This document shows, one piece after another, positions 7,614 through 16,800 of a stretch of DNA of 64,000 nucleotides. The DNA comes from an uncultured Pseudodesulfovibrio sp. Its GTDB lineage: Bacteria; Desulfobacterota; Desulfovibrionia; Desulfovibrionales; Desulfovibrionaceae. The notes under the pieces are model-generated. The model made no database searches. It saw nothing but the letters and a program-made list of their open reading frames with translations, and had not been told where the DNA came from. Positions within the stretch are counted from its first letter, which is position 1, and each line of letters opens with the position of its first letter. The stretch spans positions 1,808,001 to 1,872,000 of the forward strand of contig NZ_OY761823.1 in the NCBI RefSeq assembly GCF_963664965.1, read 5' to 3'. The translations under genes were made by a program, and so were the position numbers.

Positions 7614-8798
7614 CTAGCCGATAAACGGCGCGGTAATCCAGATGACAAAGGCGAGCAGTGCGATTCCCGCCTGTATGGGGATGAAGCGCCGCATTTCCTT
7701 TTCCACCCCGGTGGGCGAGGTGAAAGGTGTCGCCCCTGTGAAGTTCATCGCCAGATATGAAGCGACTGCCGAGGCCCAGAGCAGAAAGGCGGCATGTTCC
7801 ATCAGGGAAAGAGGGAACGGCAGAAGGAGAGAGGTCGGCAGGGCCGTGATTGCGCCGACCAGAAAGCCTTTGGGTGAGAAGTATTTCCAAGGCAGTCTGG
7901 GGAGGAGCAGCGGTACGAGTGCGCCTCCTGCCAGCAGGCCGATCAGGGTGGCGCAGATGATTGCGGCTCCGCGTGTCCATGCCGTTTCGAGCGAGTAACC
8001 GCCCGGTCCGATCCCGGACACAAGGAGCGCGCAGGCAATGACGATCGCCAACGGTTTTCCGCATGTGAACAGTTCCACCGGGATGAGTTCGGCCCGTTGT
8101 TTCAGGGTGAAGGTGACTTCCCGCATCGCTTCTGTGGCTTCATTGCCCGCATGAATGAACGCAGGCAGGTCTTTTGCCTGCACAGGCCCGTAGACAATTT
8201 TGAATCCGCACGCTTTTTTCAGGCCATGGGCGGCCACGCCGGTGGCGCTCAACTGCGGCAAAATGACTTCCCGGTGGCTGACGACGTCGGCCAGCCGCGT
8301 GGTGATGATGCTGTATGCAATTTCCTCAGTGGAAAAGAGTTCCTTGCCCGCGGCACACCAGACGTTGATGCCACGGGTGTCGATGACGAGTAGCCACGCA
8401 TCCACACCTGCCAGTTCCCGGCGGACGGCATCAAACGTCAGCTTGTAGTTGGCGGTGACAAGCACCGGCGAATCCTCGGTGGGGTTGCCGACGCAATAGA
8501 TTCCGGGGACTACCTTGTAATTGTTTCGTCCGAACCCGATGCGTACCCGGGCTGTGCTGAAAGCGTCCTGAAAGGAGAGTTCCGTACGTATTCTGGGGAC
8601 AGGGCCGACAGGTGTCTCCCTGAAATCGATGACATATGGTTCAAGCGCGTATCCCGGTCTGTTGAAGCCCCCGGCACGGGGGGCGGGCTTGGGTCCTCAA
8701 CACGGTGCGTCATCTTGAATCGTCGGCGGGGATATGTTTTCGACAGGCGGTGCCATGTCGAGCGGTTCGAGTGTGTTTCCAGTCTCTTTTTTCTTCAT
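7614..8798 (-). CDS. hgcA: HgcA, corrinoid protein of mercury methylation, with in-frame TGA (possible selenocysteine)
   Basis: The cap-helix signature GINVWCAAGK supplies the Cys thought to be the lower cobalt ligand. The preceding block (ETPVGPVPR, NYKVVPGIYCVGNP, PVLVTANYKLTFDA) is the corrinoid-binding domain. The last 150 residues hold five membrane segments ending at FVIWITAPFIG. HgcA transfers a methyl group to Hg(II), working with HgcB encoded just downstream. The start is problematic. Between 8466 and 8696 the frame has 77 codons and no ATG, GTG or TTG, then a TGA at 8697-8699. Upstream the same frame continues to ATGs at 8756 and 8798, reading PTIQDDAPC, then TGA, then GPKPAPRAGGF. 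Read through, the protein is 394 residues (380 from 8756). The TGA may encode selenocysteine, be an error or mutation of a Cys codon, or be bypassed by a frameshift from the ATG at 8713. Family call certain, 5' end not. Confidence 0.93.
8667..8699 (-). promoter_or_regulatory. candidate bacterial SECIS element after the hgcA in-frame TGA
   Basis: TGA is at 8697-8699. Twelve bases later GCCCCC (8679-8684) pairs perfectly with GGGGGC (8667-8672) around the six-base loop CGUGCC. The apical loop starts 18 nt after TGA, and its second base is G followed by U. This fits the general bacterial SECIS pattern: a stem-loop immediately after UGA, loop 16-37 nt away, G among its first two bases. The stem is GC-rich and could be fortuitous in coding sequence. 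Confidence 0.5.
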
Positions 8799-8804
8799 GA
8801 TTCC

Positions 8805-8833
8805 AGTATGTTTTTTTGTATGGAAAGAGTCAA
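8805..8833 (-). promoter_or_regulatory. candidate promoter for hgcAB
   Basis: On the minus strand TTGACT (8828-8833), a 17-bp spacer and CATACT (8805-8810) lie in the 66-bp gap between rarD and hgcA. Transcription would begin near 8798, which would make the ATG at 8798 essentially leaderless and favour the in-frame ATG at 8756. The -10 match is only four of six. Confidence 0.35.
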
Positions 8834-8864
8834 GCTGACAGCCGTTTCAGACCGTTGAAGCGAA

Positions 8865-9776
8865 TTATTTTTTTGTGAGCTTGCGTTGCCTGCGGATCGT
8901 ACGGACGGAATCCATCGTGTAGATGACAAGACCTGCCCAGATAAGGGCGAAGGTGAGCAGGTGGCTCGGACCGAACGGTTCCCGGAATACGAACACGCCG
9001 AGCAGGAAAGCTATGCTGGGTGCGGTGTATTGCAACACCCCGAGTGTGGTCAGTTGCAGCCTGCGTGCGCCGAACGCAAAGCCGATGAGTGGCGAAGCGG
9101 TGACGACACCCGCACCTATCAGGAGCAGGTTGATTTCCATGTTCCCTGCCAGAAAACCGCTTGCACCCGTGAATTGCAGATGCAGGAGCCAGTAGAGTGC
9201 TGCCGGGGCGAGCACCATGGTTTCGAGAAAAAGTCCGGGGAGCGATTCAACGATCGCCACTTTTCGCAGCAACCCGTAAAAGGCGAAGGAAATGGCGAGT
9301 GTCAGTGAAATCCATGGAAGCTCGCCGTAGCTGACTATCGAGTTGGTGACGCCCGCGGCAGCCAGTGCGATGGCGATCCATTGCGGCTTGTTGGGGCGCT
9401 CCTTGAAGAAGGCGAATCCGAACAGCATGTTGACGAGCGGATTGATGTAGTAGCCGAGACTCGTTTCAAGGACATGGCCGGTGTTGACGGCCCAGATATA
9501 AAGCAGCCAGTTTCCACCGATCATCAGGCTGCTGAGAGCCAGAATGATGAGGGTCTTTGCACTTTTCATGGGAGCAAAGGTTTCAGGCCATCGCTTGTTT
9601 ATTGTCAGGATGACGGCAATGAAGACCAATGACCACAGGATGCGGTGGCAGAGAATCTCCATGGGATTCACTGAATGCAGGGTCTTCCAGTACAGGGGAA
9701 GAAGCCCCCATGCGACGAAGGATGCGAGGGCGGCGATGAAGCCGGAGGTGATGTCGTGTTGCGATCGAGGTGTCAT
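8865..9776 (-). CDS. rarD: RarD-type EamA permease
   Basis: 303 residues with about ten hydrophobic segments and the RarD-type opening FVAWGLLPLYWKTLHSVNPMEILCHRILWS. Later segments include LETSLGYYINPLVNMLFG and LQYTAPSIAFLLGVFVFREPF. The family belongs to the drug/metabolite transporter superfamily of inner-membrane exporters and its substrate is unclear. The C-terminus is basic (RRQRKLTKK) as expected for a cytoplasmic tail. It is upstream of hgcA on the same strand with a 66-bp gap, so partial co-transcription is possible, although a candidate promoter lies between them. Confidence 0.88.
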   Translation of the reverse strand: MTPRSQHDITSGFIAALASFVAWGLLPLYWKTLHSVNPMEILCHRILWSLVFIAVILTINKRWPETFAPMKSAKTLIILALSSLMIGGNWLLYIWAVNTGHVLETSLGYYINPLVNMLFGFAFFKERPNKPQWIAIALAAAGVTNSIVSYGELPWISLTLAISFAFYGLLRKVAIVESLPGLFLETMVLAPAALYWLLHLQFTGASGFLAGNMEINLLLIGAGVVTASPLIGFAFGARRLQLTTLGVLQYTAPSIAFLLGVFVFREPFGPSHLLTFALIWAGLVIYTMDSVRTIRRQRKLTKK

Positions 9777-9842
9777 GTGGCAGTCTTTGGAAGAGGTGCA
9801 GGAACCGGGAGAGGCTGATTGTCCGAGGGAAAAGTTTTTTGC

Positions 9843-10355
9843 CTATTTCAGGCTGGAGAAATATATGCCCGAGCCGATCAACAATTCTGTGCCGGGGATG
9901 AGCTGGACATAACCGAGCTTGTCCTGAGTGTCGGCAACTCCGGGTTTCTGCCAGTTGAATTCAATGAAGCCGCCACCGTTTTTGGCTGTGGTGATGAGGT
10001 GGCGGATGACGTACAGACCGTTTTCATCCTGCATATTATACAGGGATTTGCCAATGATTTCAGGCTGTGTTGCGTGGGCGACGCAGACACCTTCCGTGTT
10101 GTAAACGTAAAAGTAGCCGGATTTGTCGGGAAAGAAGCGGACAGGGGCAATGAACGCCTGCACTATCTGAATCTGTTCCTTCTGTGAATCGACAGAAGAG
10201 AGAAGGCCGCCAAGTCCTTGCGCCGTTATTTCAACGACCTGTTTCAGGGCGTGGCGGGTAGCGCTTGAATTGTCTGCACCAGCCGTGAGGGTGAACGGCG
10301 GCATGACAATGGTCATCAGCGCAAGTGCGATTGGCAGAAATACGGGGCGAAACAT
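9843..10355 (-). CDS. secreted single cache-domain protein
   Basis: About 170 residues. A hydrophobic export signal ends near LTAGA and is followed by one cache-type ligand domain (FFPDKSGYFYVYNTEGVCVAHA, GKSLYNMQDENGLYVI, FIEFNWQKPG). No membrane anchor or cytoplasmic output domain follows, so the protein is probably periplasmic. Such proteins bind small organic ligands and may present them to a receptor. The ATG at 10355 was preferred. A TTG at 10367 would add MKKR to the signal peptide and is the alternative; neither has a strong ribosome site. Confidence 0.72.
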   Translation of the reverse strand: MFRPVFLPIALALMTIVMPPFTLTAGADNSSATRHALKQVVEITAQGLGGLLSSVDSQKEQIQIVQAFIAPVRFFPDKSGYFYVYNTEGVCVAHATQPEIIGKSLYNMQDENGLYVIRHLITTAKNGGGFIEFNWQKPGVADTQDKLGYVQLIPGTELLIGSGIYFSSLK

Positions 10356-10421
10356 TCTTTTTTTCAACGGTGTCTGTGGTGGTGAAATGGTTTGTTGGCG
10401 ACTTCCATACTATAGCGCGTG

Positions 10422-11876
10422 TCACTTTTCTTGCAAATTCAATAAATCGTGAGTTGTTTTTCCAAGTTTTTCAAGGCCTTCTCTGAGTTTTTCGCTCCAT
10501 GGAGCGCCGCAGCTGAGGCGGATGTAGTTGGAAAACTTGTCCTGTGTGGAGAAAACCACGCCCGGGATGATGCCGATGCTTTGTGCCCGAGCCTTGTATG
10601 AGAGGTCGACAGAATCGATGGAACGGGGGAGTTCCAGCCACAGTACGGCCCCTCCGGTCGGGTGGGTGACGCGTGTGCCTGCCGGGAAGTAGCGTTTAAG
10701 GTGGAACTGCATGGTGTCCATCTGTTTTTCCAGCGCCCTTCGGAGCCGTTTCAGGTGCCGCTCCATGCGTCCCTGTCGCAGGTATTCCGCAATGGCCATC
10801 TGGCTGGGCGAGGCGGTGCAGACGTTGGTGGTGGCCTTGATTTCGAGCACCTTCTTGCGGAAGCGGCCCGGAAGAACCCAGCCGACACGGTAACCCGGGG
10901 CAATGGTTTTTGAAAACGACGAGCACAGCATGACAAGGCCCTTCTGGTCGAATTGCTTGTATGTTCCGGGCCGGTTGGGAGTGAAATACAGGTCCGTGGA
11001 CACATCATCCTCGATGAGGGGAATGTCTCTTTCCGCAAGCAGCCTCACTATCTCCTGTTTGGCCTCGTCCGGCGTCAGGCTTGAGTCGGGGTTGTTGTAA
11101 TTGGGAGCGAGCACGCAGGCCGCGATGTCGAAGGTAGACAGGGCGTGGGCGAGGTCTGCGGGGGAAACGCCGTTTTCGGGATCGGACGGAATTTCAATGG
11201 CGCGCAGGCCGAGCGTTTCCAGAAGTTGCAGGAAGCAGTAATAGGTAGGGGACTGGATGAGTACCGTGTCCCCCCGGCGGCAGGTTGATCGGAGGGAAAT
11301 GTAGAGTGCCTCGAGACATCCTGCTGTTATGACCGGTTCATCTATGGCGGAAGGTATTCCGTTTTCCATGGACCGGAAGGCGATCTGACGGATAAGTTCC
11401 GGACAGCCCGGAATGGGGGCGTAGTGCATGGCGCGGGCTGGGTCGTCCCGGATGATCCCGGCAGTTATCTTGCCAAGCTCTCTGAGCGGGAGCAGTTCCG
11501 GTCCCGGCGCTATCACGGCCAGTGGAACGTCGTCCTCCCTGCCGACGGCTTCAAGGTGTGACTGTATGAGACCGCTGCGGGTTACCGGACGCGGTTCCTT
11601 CATGGAAGAAGGGGATTTTTCCGTTCGCGGAAGCCGTGTGGAATTTCGACGTACGAAAAAGCCGGAACGCGGTCTGGATTCGATGATACCCTTGCGTTCC
11701 AGCTCCAGATATGCCTGATTGATGGTGGAGATGGACATGCCGAGGTTGGTGCTCAGTTTTCTGAGTGACGGCAGGCGATCTCCGAGGCTCAGCGCCCCTG
11801 TCTGAATCATTTGGGTAATGTGCTTCTCTACGGAACGATAGCGGAATGTTTCGCGATCAGAAGTGAGTTCAGGCAT
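10422..11876 (-). CDS. MocR-type regulator: GntR winged helix fused to aminotransferase
   Basis: 484 residues. An N-terminal GntR winged helix (about 5-75, LGDRLPSLRKLSTNLGMSISTINQAY) is followed by a class I aminotransferase domain. That domain keeps the PLP features: SPTYYCFLQLLETLG, NYNNPDSS and the Schiff-base Lys in SSFSKTIAPGYRVGW. MocR proteins use PLP or amino-acid ligands to control nearby genes and are usually not active aminotransferases. The ATG at 11876 has AGGA six bases upstream, better than the ATG at 11888. It is divergent from azlC-azlD-racemase, its likely target. Confidence 0.87.
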   Translation of the reverse strand: MPELTSDRETFRYRSVEKHITQMIQTGALSLGDRLPSLRKLSTNLGMSISTINQAYLELERKGIIESRPRSGFFVRRNSTRLPRTEKSPSSMKEPRPVTRSGLIQSHLEAVGREDDVPLAVIAPGPELLPLRELGKITAGIIRDDPARAMHYAPIPGCPELIRQIAFRSMENGIPSAIDEPVITAGCLEALYISLRSTCRRGDTVLIQSPTYYCFLQLLETLGLRAIEIPSDPENGVSPADLAHALSTFDIAACVLAPNYNNPDSSLTPDEAKQEIVRLLAERDIPLIEDDVSTDLYFTPNRPGTYKQFDQKGLVMLCSSFSKTIAPGYRVGWVLPGRFRKKVLEIKATTNVCTASPSQMAIAEYLRQGRMERHLKRLRRALEKQMDTMQFHLKRYFPAGTRVTHPTGGAVLWLELPRSIDSVDLSYKARAQSIGIIPGVVFSTQDKFSNYIRLSCGAPWSEKLREGLEKLGKTTHDLLNLQEK

Positions 11877-11891
11877 GGGATTCCTCATCTG

Positions 11892-11934
11892 TTATGCATA
11901 AGTTTTTTAAAAACTGTATCTGTACTGGTGTCAG
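11892..11934. promoter_or_regulatory. candidate MocR operator region
   Basis: The 121-bp divergent gap holds the 10-bp palindrome TTATGCATAA (11892-11901) and a repeated CTGTA-type element (11914-11934) reading CTGTATCTGTACTGG in part. MocR regulators often bind directly repeated sites of this sort between their own gene and the target operon. The assignment is by position and repeat pattern only. Confidence 0.35.
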
Positions 11935-11997
11935 AAAATACGCTTTACTGCAATCGTTGAATGGGAGAAGCAATTTCATATGCAGGAGAGAGAATTG

Positions 11998-12726
11998 ATG
12001 ACGACACAGACGGAATCGGCAGCCGCTTCAGAAATTCCGGCCGGTAAAACCTCATGGAGTTCCGGATTGCGGCAGGTGGCCCCCATTGTGATGGGGTATG
12101 TTCCCGTGGGAGCGGCTTTCGGCGTGCTTGCCCACAAGACCGGGCTGTCCATGCTGAGCACGATACTCATGTCGAGCATCGTATTTGCGGGATCGGCCCA
12201 GCTTATAGCGGTGGCCATGTTTGCCGCCGGGATGCCGCCGTTCAGTATTATCGCCACGACCTTCATTGTGAATCTGCGGCATCTGCTTATGACCGCCTCA
12301 TTGGCTCCGAACCTCGGAAAGTGGCGTAAATGGCAGCTTGCCCTTTTTGCCTATGAAATAACCGATGAGTCGTTTGCCCTGCATTCCGCACGGTTTGCCA
12401 ACGGCGACGACAGTCGGGCTGTCACGTTCATCATCAACGTGACAGCGCATGTCAGCTGGGTGATCGCTTCCTGGGCTGGTTTTCTGGCGGGGGCGACCAT
12501 ACCTGATATCAAGCCGCTCGGTGTGGACTATGCATTGCCCGCCATGTTCATTGCCCTTCTGTGCATGCAGGTGAAGGGCAGGCTGCACGTTCTTGTTGCC
12601 GGATTTTCCGGTCTCGCTTCCGTTGCGCTCGTTCAGTCGGGTGCGGATCAGTGGAGCGTCATCATTGCCACCCTGCTTGGCGCAACCTTTGGCGCGGGAG
12701 TCGAATCATGGATGAACAAACGGTAA
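11998..12726 (+). CDS. azlC: AzlC-family branched-chain amino acid exporter, large subunit
   Basis: 242 residues with seven or so membrane segments. AzlC signatures are present: VPVGAAFGVLAHKTGLS, SSIVFAGSAQLIAV and FIVNLRHLLMTASL. With AzlD it forms an inner-membrane exporter of branched-chain amino acids or analogues. The ATG at 11998 is preferred because AGGAG lies eight bases upstream; the earlier ATG at 11980 has its purine tract too far away. It is the first gene of azlC-azlD-racemase, divergent from a MocR regulator. Confidence 0.88.
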   Translation: MTTQTESAAASEIPAGKTSWSSGLRQVAPIVMGYVPVGAAFGVLAHKTGLSMLSTILMSSIVFAGSAQLIAVAMFAAGMPPFSIIATTFIVNLRHLLMTASLAPNLGKWRKWQLALFAYEITDESFALHSARFANGDDSRAVTFIINVTAHVSWVIASWAGFLAGATIPDIKPLGVDYALPAMFIALLCMQVKGRLHVLVAGFSGLASVALVQSGADQWSVIIATLLGATFGAGVESWMNKR

Positions 12727-13034
12727 TACTGACCATCGTCGGCATGACGTTGGTGACATATATTCCCCGCGTGGCCCCGGTTCTGGCTCTGGCTTCGCGT
12801 TCGTTGCCTGAACCGCTGGTGCGTTGGCTGTCCTTCGTGCCGACGGCGGTTTTGTCGGCCATGCTGTTTCCTTCGCTGCTGCTGCGGGACGGATCGTTCG
12901 ATTTTTCACCGCAGAACTTTTTTCTGTGGGCGGCCATTCCCGCCTTCATTCTGGCGGTAAAGACAAAAAGCTTTTTCGGCACTGTGGCGCTGGGCATGGC
13001 GCTTGTGGCTGCCGGTCGTTATTTTTTCATCTAG
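12708..13034 (+). CDS. azlD: AzlD-family exporter small subunit
   Basis: 108 residues with three to four membrane segments (TILTIVGMTLVTYIPRVAP, FVPTAVLSAMLFPSLL, FLWAAIPAFILAV, TVALGMALVAAGRYFF). This length and the TYIPR motif are typical of AzlD, the small partner of AzlC. It overlaps the end of azlC by 19 bp, which suggests translational coupling. The start was chosen at 12708 because the longer frame is simply the azlC coding region out of phase. Confidence 0.87.
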   Translation: MDEQTVILTIVGMTLVTYIPRVAPVLALASRSLPEPLVRWLSFVPTAVLSAMLFPSLLLRDGSFDFSPQNFFLWAAIPAFILAVKTKSFFGTVALGMALVAAGRYFFI

Positions 13035-13045
13035 GGGAGCAAGCC

Positions 13046-13732
13046 ATGAAGACAATCGGGTTGATCGGCGGCATGAGCTGGCAGTCGTCCGCCGAGTATT
13101 ATCGGATCATGAACGAGGAAGTGAAGCACCGTCTTGGCGGTATGCATTCAGCGCGCATTCTTATGTACAGCGTTGATTTCGCAACCATTCATTCCCATAT
13201 GTTCGCTGATGACTGGCAAAGCGCCGGACGTGAATTGGCCGAAGCCGCCAAGGTTTTGGAGAAAGGCGGAGCGGACGTCATCATCATCGGCACCAATACG
13301 ATGCATATCGTGGCCCCTTATGTGGAGGAAGCTGTTTCGATTCCGGTTCTGCATATTGCAGATGCCACAGCTGAAGCCGTGCGCGAACAGGGGGGTGCCA
13401 AAGTCGGTTTGCTCGGCACCGCCTTCACCATGGAGAAAGACTTTTACCGAGGTCGACTGGCAGGCCACGGCATCGAGGTTCTGGTTCCGTCCAAAGCGGA
13501 TCGGGAATTGGTGGACCGTGTCATTTTCGACGAGATGTGCAAGGGGATATTCAGCGACGATTCCCGGCATGAATATGTTCGCATTATTGGGGAACTTGTC
13601 TCGAAAGGGGCTGACTTGGTTGTTCTCGGGTGTACCGAGATCGGACTGCTCGTTCGTCCGGAAGATACGGATGTTCCGCTGATTGACACCTGCCGTGTTC
13701 ATGCTGTCAGTGCCGTGAAAGCTGCCTTGTAG
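13046..13732 (+). CDS. aspartate/glutamate racemase family protein
   Basis: 228 residues. The opening MKTIGLIGGMSWQSSAEYY and the two catalytic-Cys regions identify the family. The second catalytic segment, VVLGCTEIGLLV, keeps its Cys. The first, IIIGTNTMHIVAP, has Thr where many members have Cys, as in the YgeA-like branch, so broad amino-acid racemase activity by two Cys cannot be assumed. The gene is 11 bp after azlD and has a GGGGAG ribosome site. Together with azlCD and the PLP-type regulator the locus looks like amino-acid export or D-amino-acid handling. Confidence 0.83.
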   Translation: MKTIGLIGGMSWQSSAEYYRIMNEEVKHRLGGMHSARILMYSVDFATIHSHMFADDWQSAGRELAEAAKVLEKGGADVIIIGTNTMHIVAPYVEEAVSIPVLHIADATAEAVREQGGAKVGLLGTAFTMEKDFYRGRLAGHGIEVLVPSKADRELVDRVIFDEMCKGIFSDDSRHEYVRIIGELVSKGADLVVLGCTEIGLLVRPEDTDVPLIDTCRVHAVSAVKAAL

Positions 13733-13759
13733 ATTTTCATCAGTCGGATGTTTTCCGTG

Positions 13760-13792
13760 ACGGCACGTTGTTATTTGCGTGCCGTTTTTTTT
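13760..13792 (+). terminator. intrinsic terminator after the azlCD-racemase operon
   Basis: ACGGCACG pairs with CGTGCCGT around a ten-base loop and is followed by eight T. It lies 28 bp after the racemase stop. Confidence 0.85.
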
Positions 13793-13871
13793 CATTAATT
13801 ATGGATAAGCTTGCTCCTTTCGGTTATATCCCTCAACATCGGTATTTTTAGAATTCGTTTCAGAGGGGTTC

Positions 13872-16800
13872 ATGGGGAGAGGACTGTATCGGTTTATTCT
13901 GAATTTCGTGCTGATGATGTTGTGCCTGTTGCCGTCCATGGCGACAGCAGCGGATTCGGAAGTACGTATTGGTTTCTTCAGGGAAGAACCGCTTGCCTTT
14001 GTCGGGTCCGGTGGCATGGCTCAGGGGCTTGCGGTAGACGTCCTTTATTCCATTGTCGAGGAGATGGGCAGGAAGCCTGTTTTCATCCATGAGAACCGGC
14101 AAGTGGTGCTTGACCGCCTGCTGCTTGGCGAGATTGATCTGGTCGCAGCCCTTCCGTTTGAATATTCCCTTACGACCGATATCGCTTTTTCCGAGAATTC
14201 GATCGCTGCCGATTGGGGGACGGTGTATGTCCGGTCCTCACAGGTCGACAAGTTGCAGGATTTGAAAGGAATGCGTATCGGCGTTGTCGACGGGGACCGG
14301 TACGCCCCCGCCTTCAAGGCGCTGTGCGGAAATCTCGGTATTCCCATGACCCTGTTCGAGTATCAGGATTTTGAATCCCTGTTTAAGGCCGTCCACAAGG
14401 GGGATGTCGAAGCAGGCGTGGCCAACCGCCTGTATGGCATTCGATATGCCGAAAGCATGGAGGTCATCCCTACTTCCATCATGTTCAAACCTGTCAGCAT
14501 TCGGGTTGCCGCTTCCCAAAAGGGAGATGTCGCCTTTTTGCATGAGGTGGATGCCAGACTCGGTGAACTCAAGGCGGATTTGAATTCCGTCTATGCCGCC
14601 AGTCAGGCGCGGTGGCTGACTTCTGCTGAAAGTCGTTCCGACGTTCGCCATGTCTATTTATGGGGAGGGTTGACCCTTGTCGGGCTGTTGCTGACTCTCA
14701 GCATATGGCTCGGACGGCGGCTGTTCACCGCTTCGGGTGAGGTCAGCCGCAGGGATGAGGCGCTCAAGGAGGAAGCCGAGGTCCGCAAACGGGCGCAGCG
14801 GGCCCTGTGGGAAAGCGTGGAACGGCACCGGGCCATGTTTACAGACAATCGGTTGCCTCAGATGCTGATCGACGGCACAAGTTATACGGTCATTGAAGCC
14901 AATCCTTCCGCTGTTGATTATTATGGTTATCCGGACACGGAACTGACCGGCATGATGATACATGATCTCGTGGCTGATCCCGTGGTCCTGGTCAATTCCG
15001 TGCTCAGTGAGATTGAGCAGGGAAAAAGCCAGATGACGACCCGGCATCAGCTTGCCAGCGGGGTGATTCGCGAGGTGGAGTTGTTCATCAGCCCGTTGTT
15101 CATAAACGAGAGCCGTCATTTCATGGTCACGGTGGTGGATATTTCGGATCGTGTTGCCGCAGAAAAGGCTCGGGCCGAGAGTGAGGAACGTCTCAACCTT
15201 GCCGTGACCGGCGGCGATCTGGCTTTCTGGGATTGGGATCTTCGGACAGACGCCCTTGTTGTCAATGAACGCTGGGCCGAGATGCTGGGCTATACTCTGG
15301 ATGATCTGGACGGTACCGTGTTCGACTGGATTGATCGGCTGCATCCGGTTGACCGGAATGGAGCTATCAGACAATGGCAGGAGTATTCCCGTAGCGGGGA
15401 TAATTCCGAATCATCCGAATTCCGTTTGCGGACTTCTCTCGGGGAGTGGCGCATATTTTCGGCCCGGGGCAAGGTCTCTCAACGTTCATCCACGGGTGAG
15501 CCGTTGCGTATGAGCGGCATCATGTATGACATTACGGAGAGTCGGCGTGACGAGGAACGGTTGGCCCGCATCAATGAATGCGTGCTTGGCTTCGGTCCCG
15601 AACCTGATACCAATATAGCCAGCCTGACTGAACTTGTTGGGGATTTTCTTGGCGGAGCCGCCGCGTTTTATCATCGCATTGTGCCTCAGGGATTGGAACG
15701 TTGCATTACGTGGAACGTTTTGGATGCGGAGTATGGGGATTTTGTGGATGCAGGGCACATTTCAGTCGATATGGTGGCCGAAGACGAAGAAGGACTGCGC
15801 GTCTTCAGGGACCTGCATGAATCCGTGTATGCCGTGACCGACCCGGATGTAACCCGGTTCGATGTCAGGACCTACGTGGGGAGTGTGGTTCGCGTGGAGG
15901 GAGAGCCGGTCGGCGTTCTGTGTGTTTTTTTTCATCAGGACTTTGTGCCGACCGAGAGTGACAGGCAGCTTTTCAGTATCGTGGCGGCGGCCATCAGCGT
16001 GGAAGAAGTTCGCAGGACGTTCGGCCAGCAGTTGATCCGGGCCAAGGAAAAGGCCGAGGCGGCGAGTCACGCCAAGAGTGAATTTCTTGCCAATATGAGT
16101 CACGAAATCAGGACTCCGCTCAATGGCATTTTCGGCATGCTGCAACTGGTCGAGGATACTCGCCTTGACGATGAGCAGCGGGATTACGTGAAGACTGCCA
16201 TGACTTCCGGCCGCAGTCTGCTGCGGGTCATCAATGATGTGCTTGATTTTTCCAAAATGGAAGCCGGAATGCTTGTCTTGGAGAATGAACCGTTCGACGT
16301 CCGGCGCATGGTCACGGAAGTTCTTGATAATTTCTCGGTTCAGGTTGCTGAAAAGGAATTGGAACTGGTGGTGGATATCGATGTCGATATGCCGCGTGTC
16401 CTGCTTGGTGACGAAGCTCGGATCAGACAGATACTGTTCAATCTGGTGGGCAATTCCGTGAAGTTTACCCCTTCCGGTTCCATCAAGGTCGAATCCTGGG
16501 TCTCATTGCCATCATATCCCGGTCAGGACGCCCGATTGTTCCTTACGGTCCGGGATACGGGGATCGGCATTCCGGACAGCAAGATCGAGTCGGCATTCAA
16601 CGCCTTTTCGCAGGTGGACGGGTCCTATACCCGTCAATACGGCGGCACCGGCCTCGGGCTCGGCATTGTCAAAAGGCTGGTGGACCTCATGGGTGGCGAA
16701 ATCGCTGTGGAAAGTGACAGCGGAGGAACGGCCATTCACCTTTTCTTCAAGGTACAGGAAGGCGTCGGTGACATCAGTCCTGAAGATGATAGTGCCTTGA

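Noticed and set aside
7614-8465. HgcA starting at the GTG at 8465
   Set aside because: This would delete the conserved ETPVGPVPR and NYKVVPGIYCVGNP part of the corrinoid domain, and no ribosome site precedes it.
8510-8713. Separate small gene starting at ATG 8713 (67 residues)
   Set aside because: It overlaps the conserved HgcA coding frame and lacks a ribosome site. It is considered only as a possible frameshift start for hgcA.
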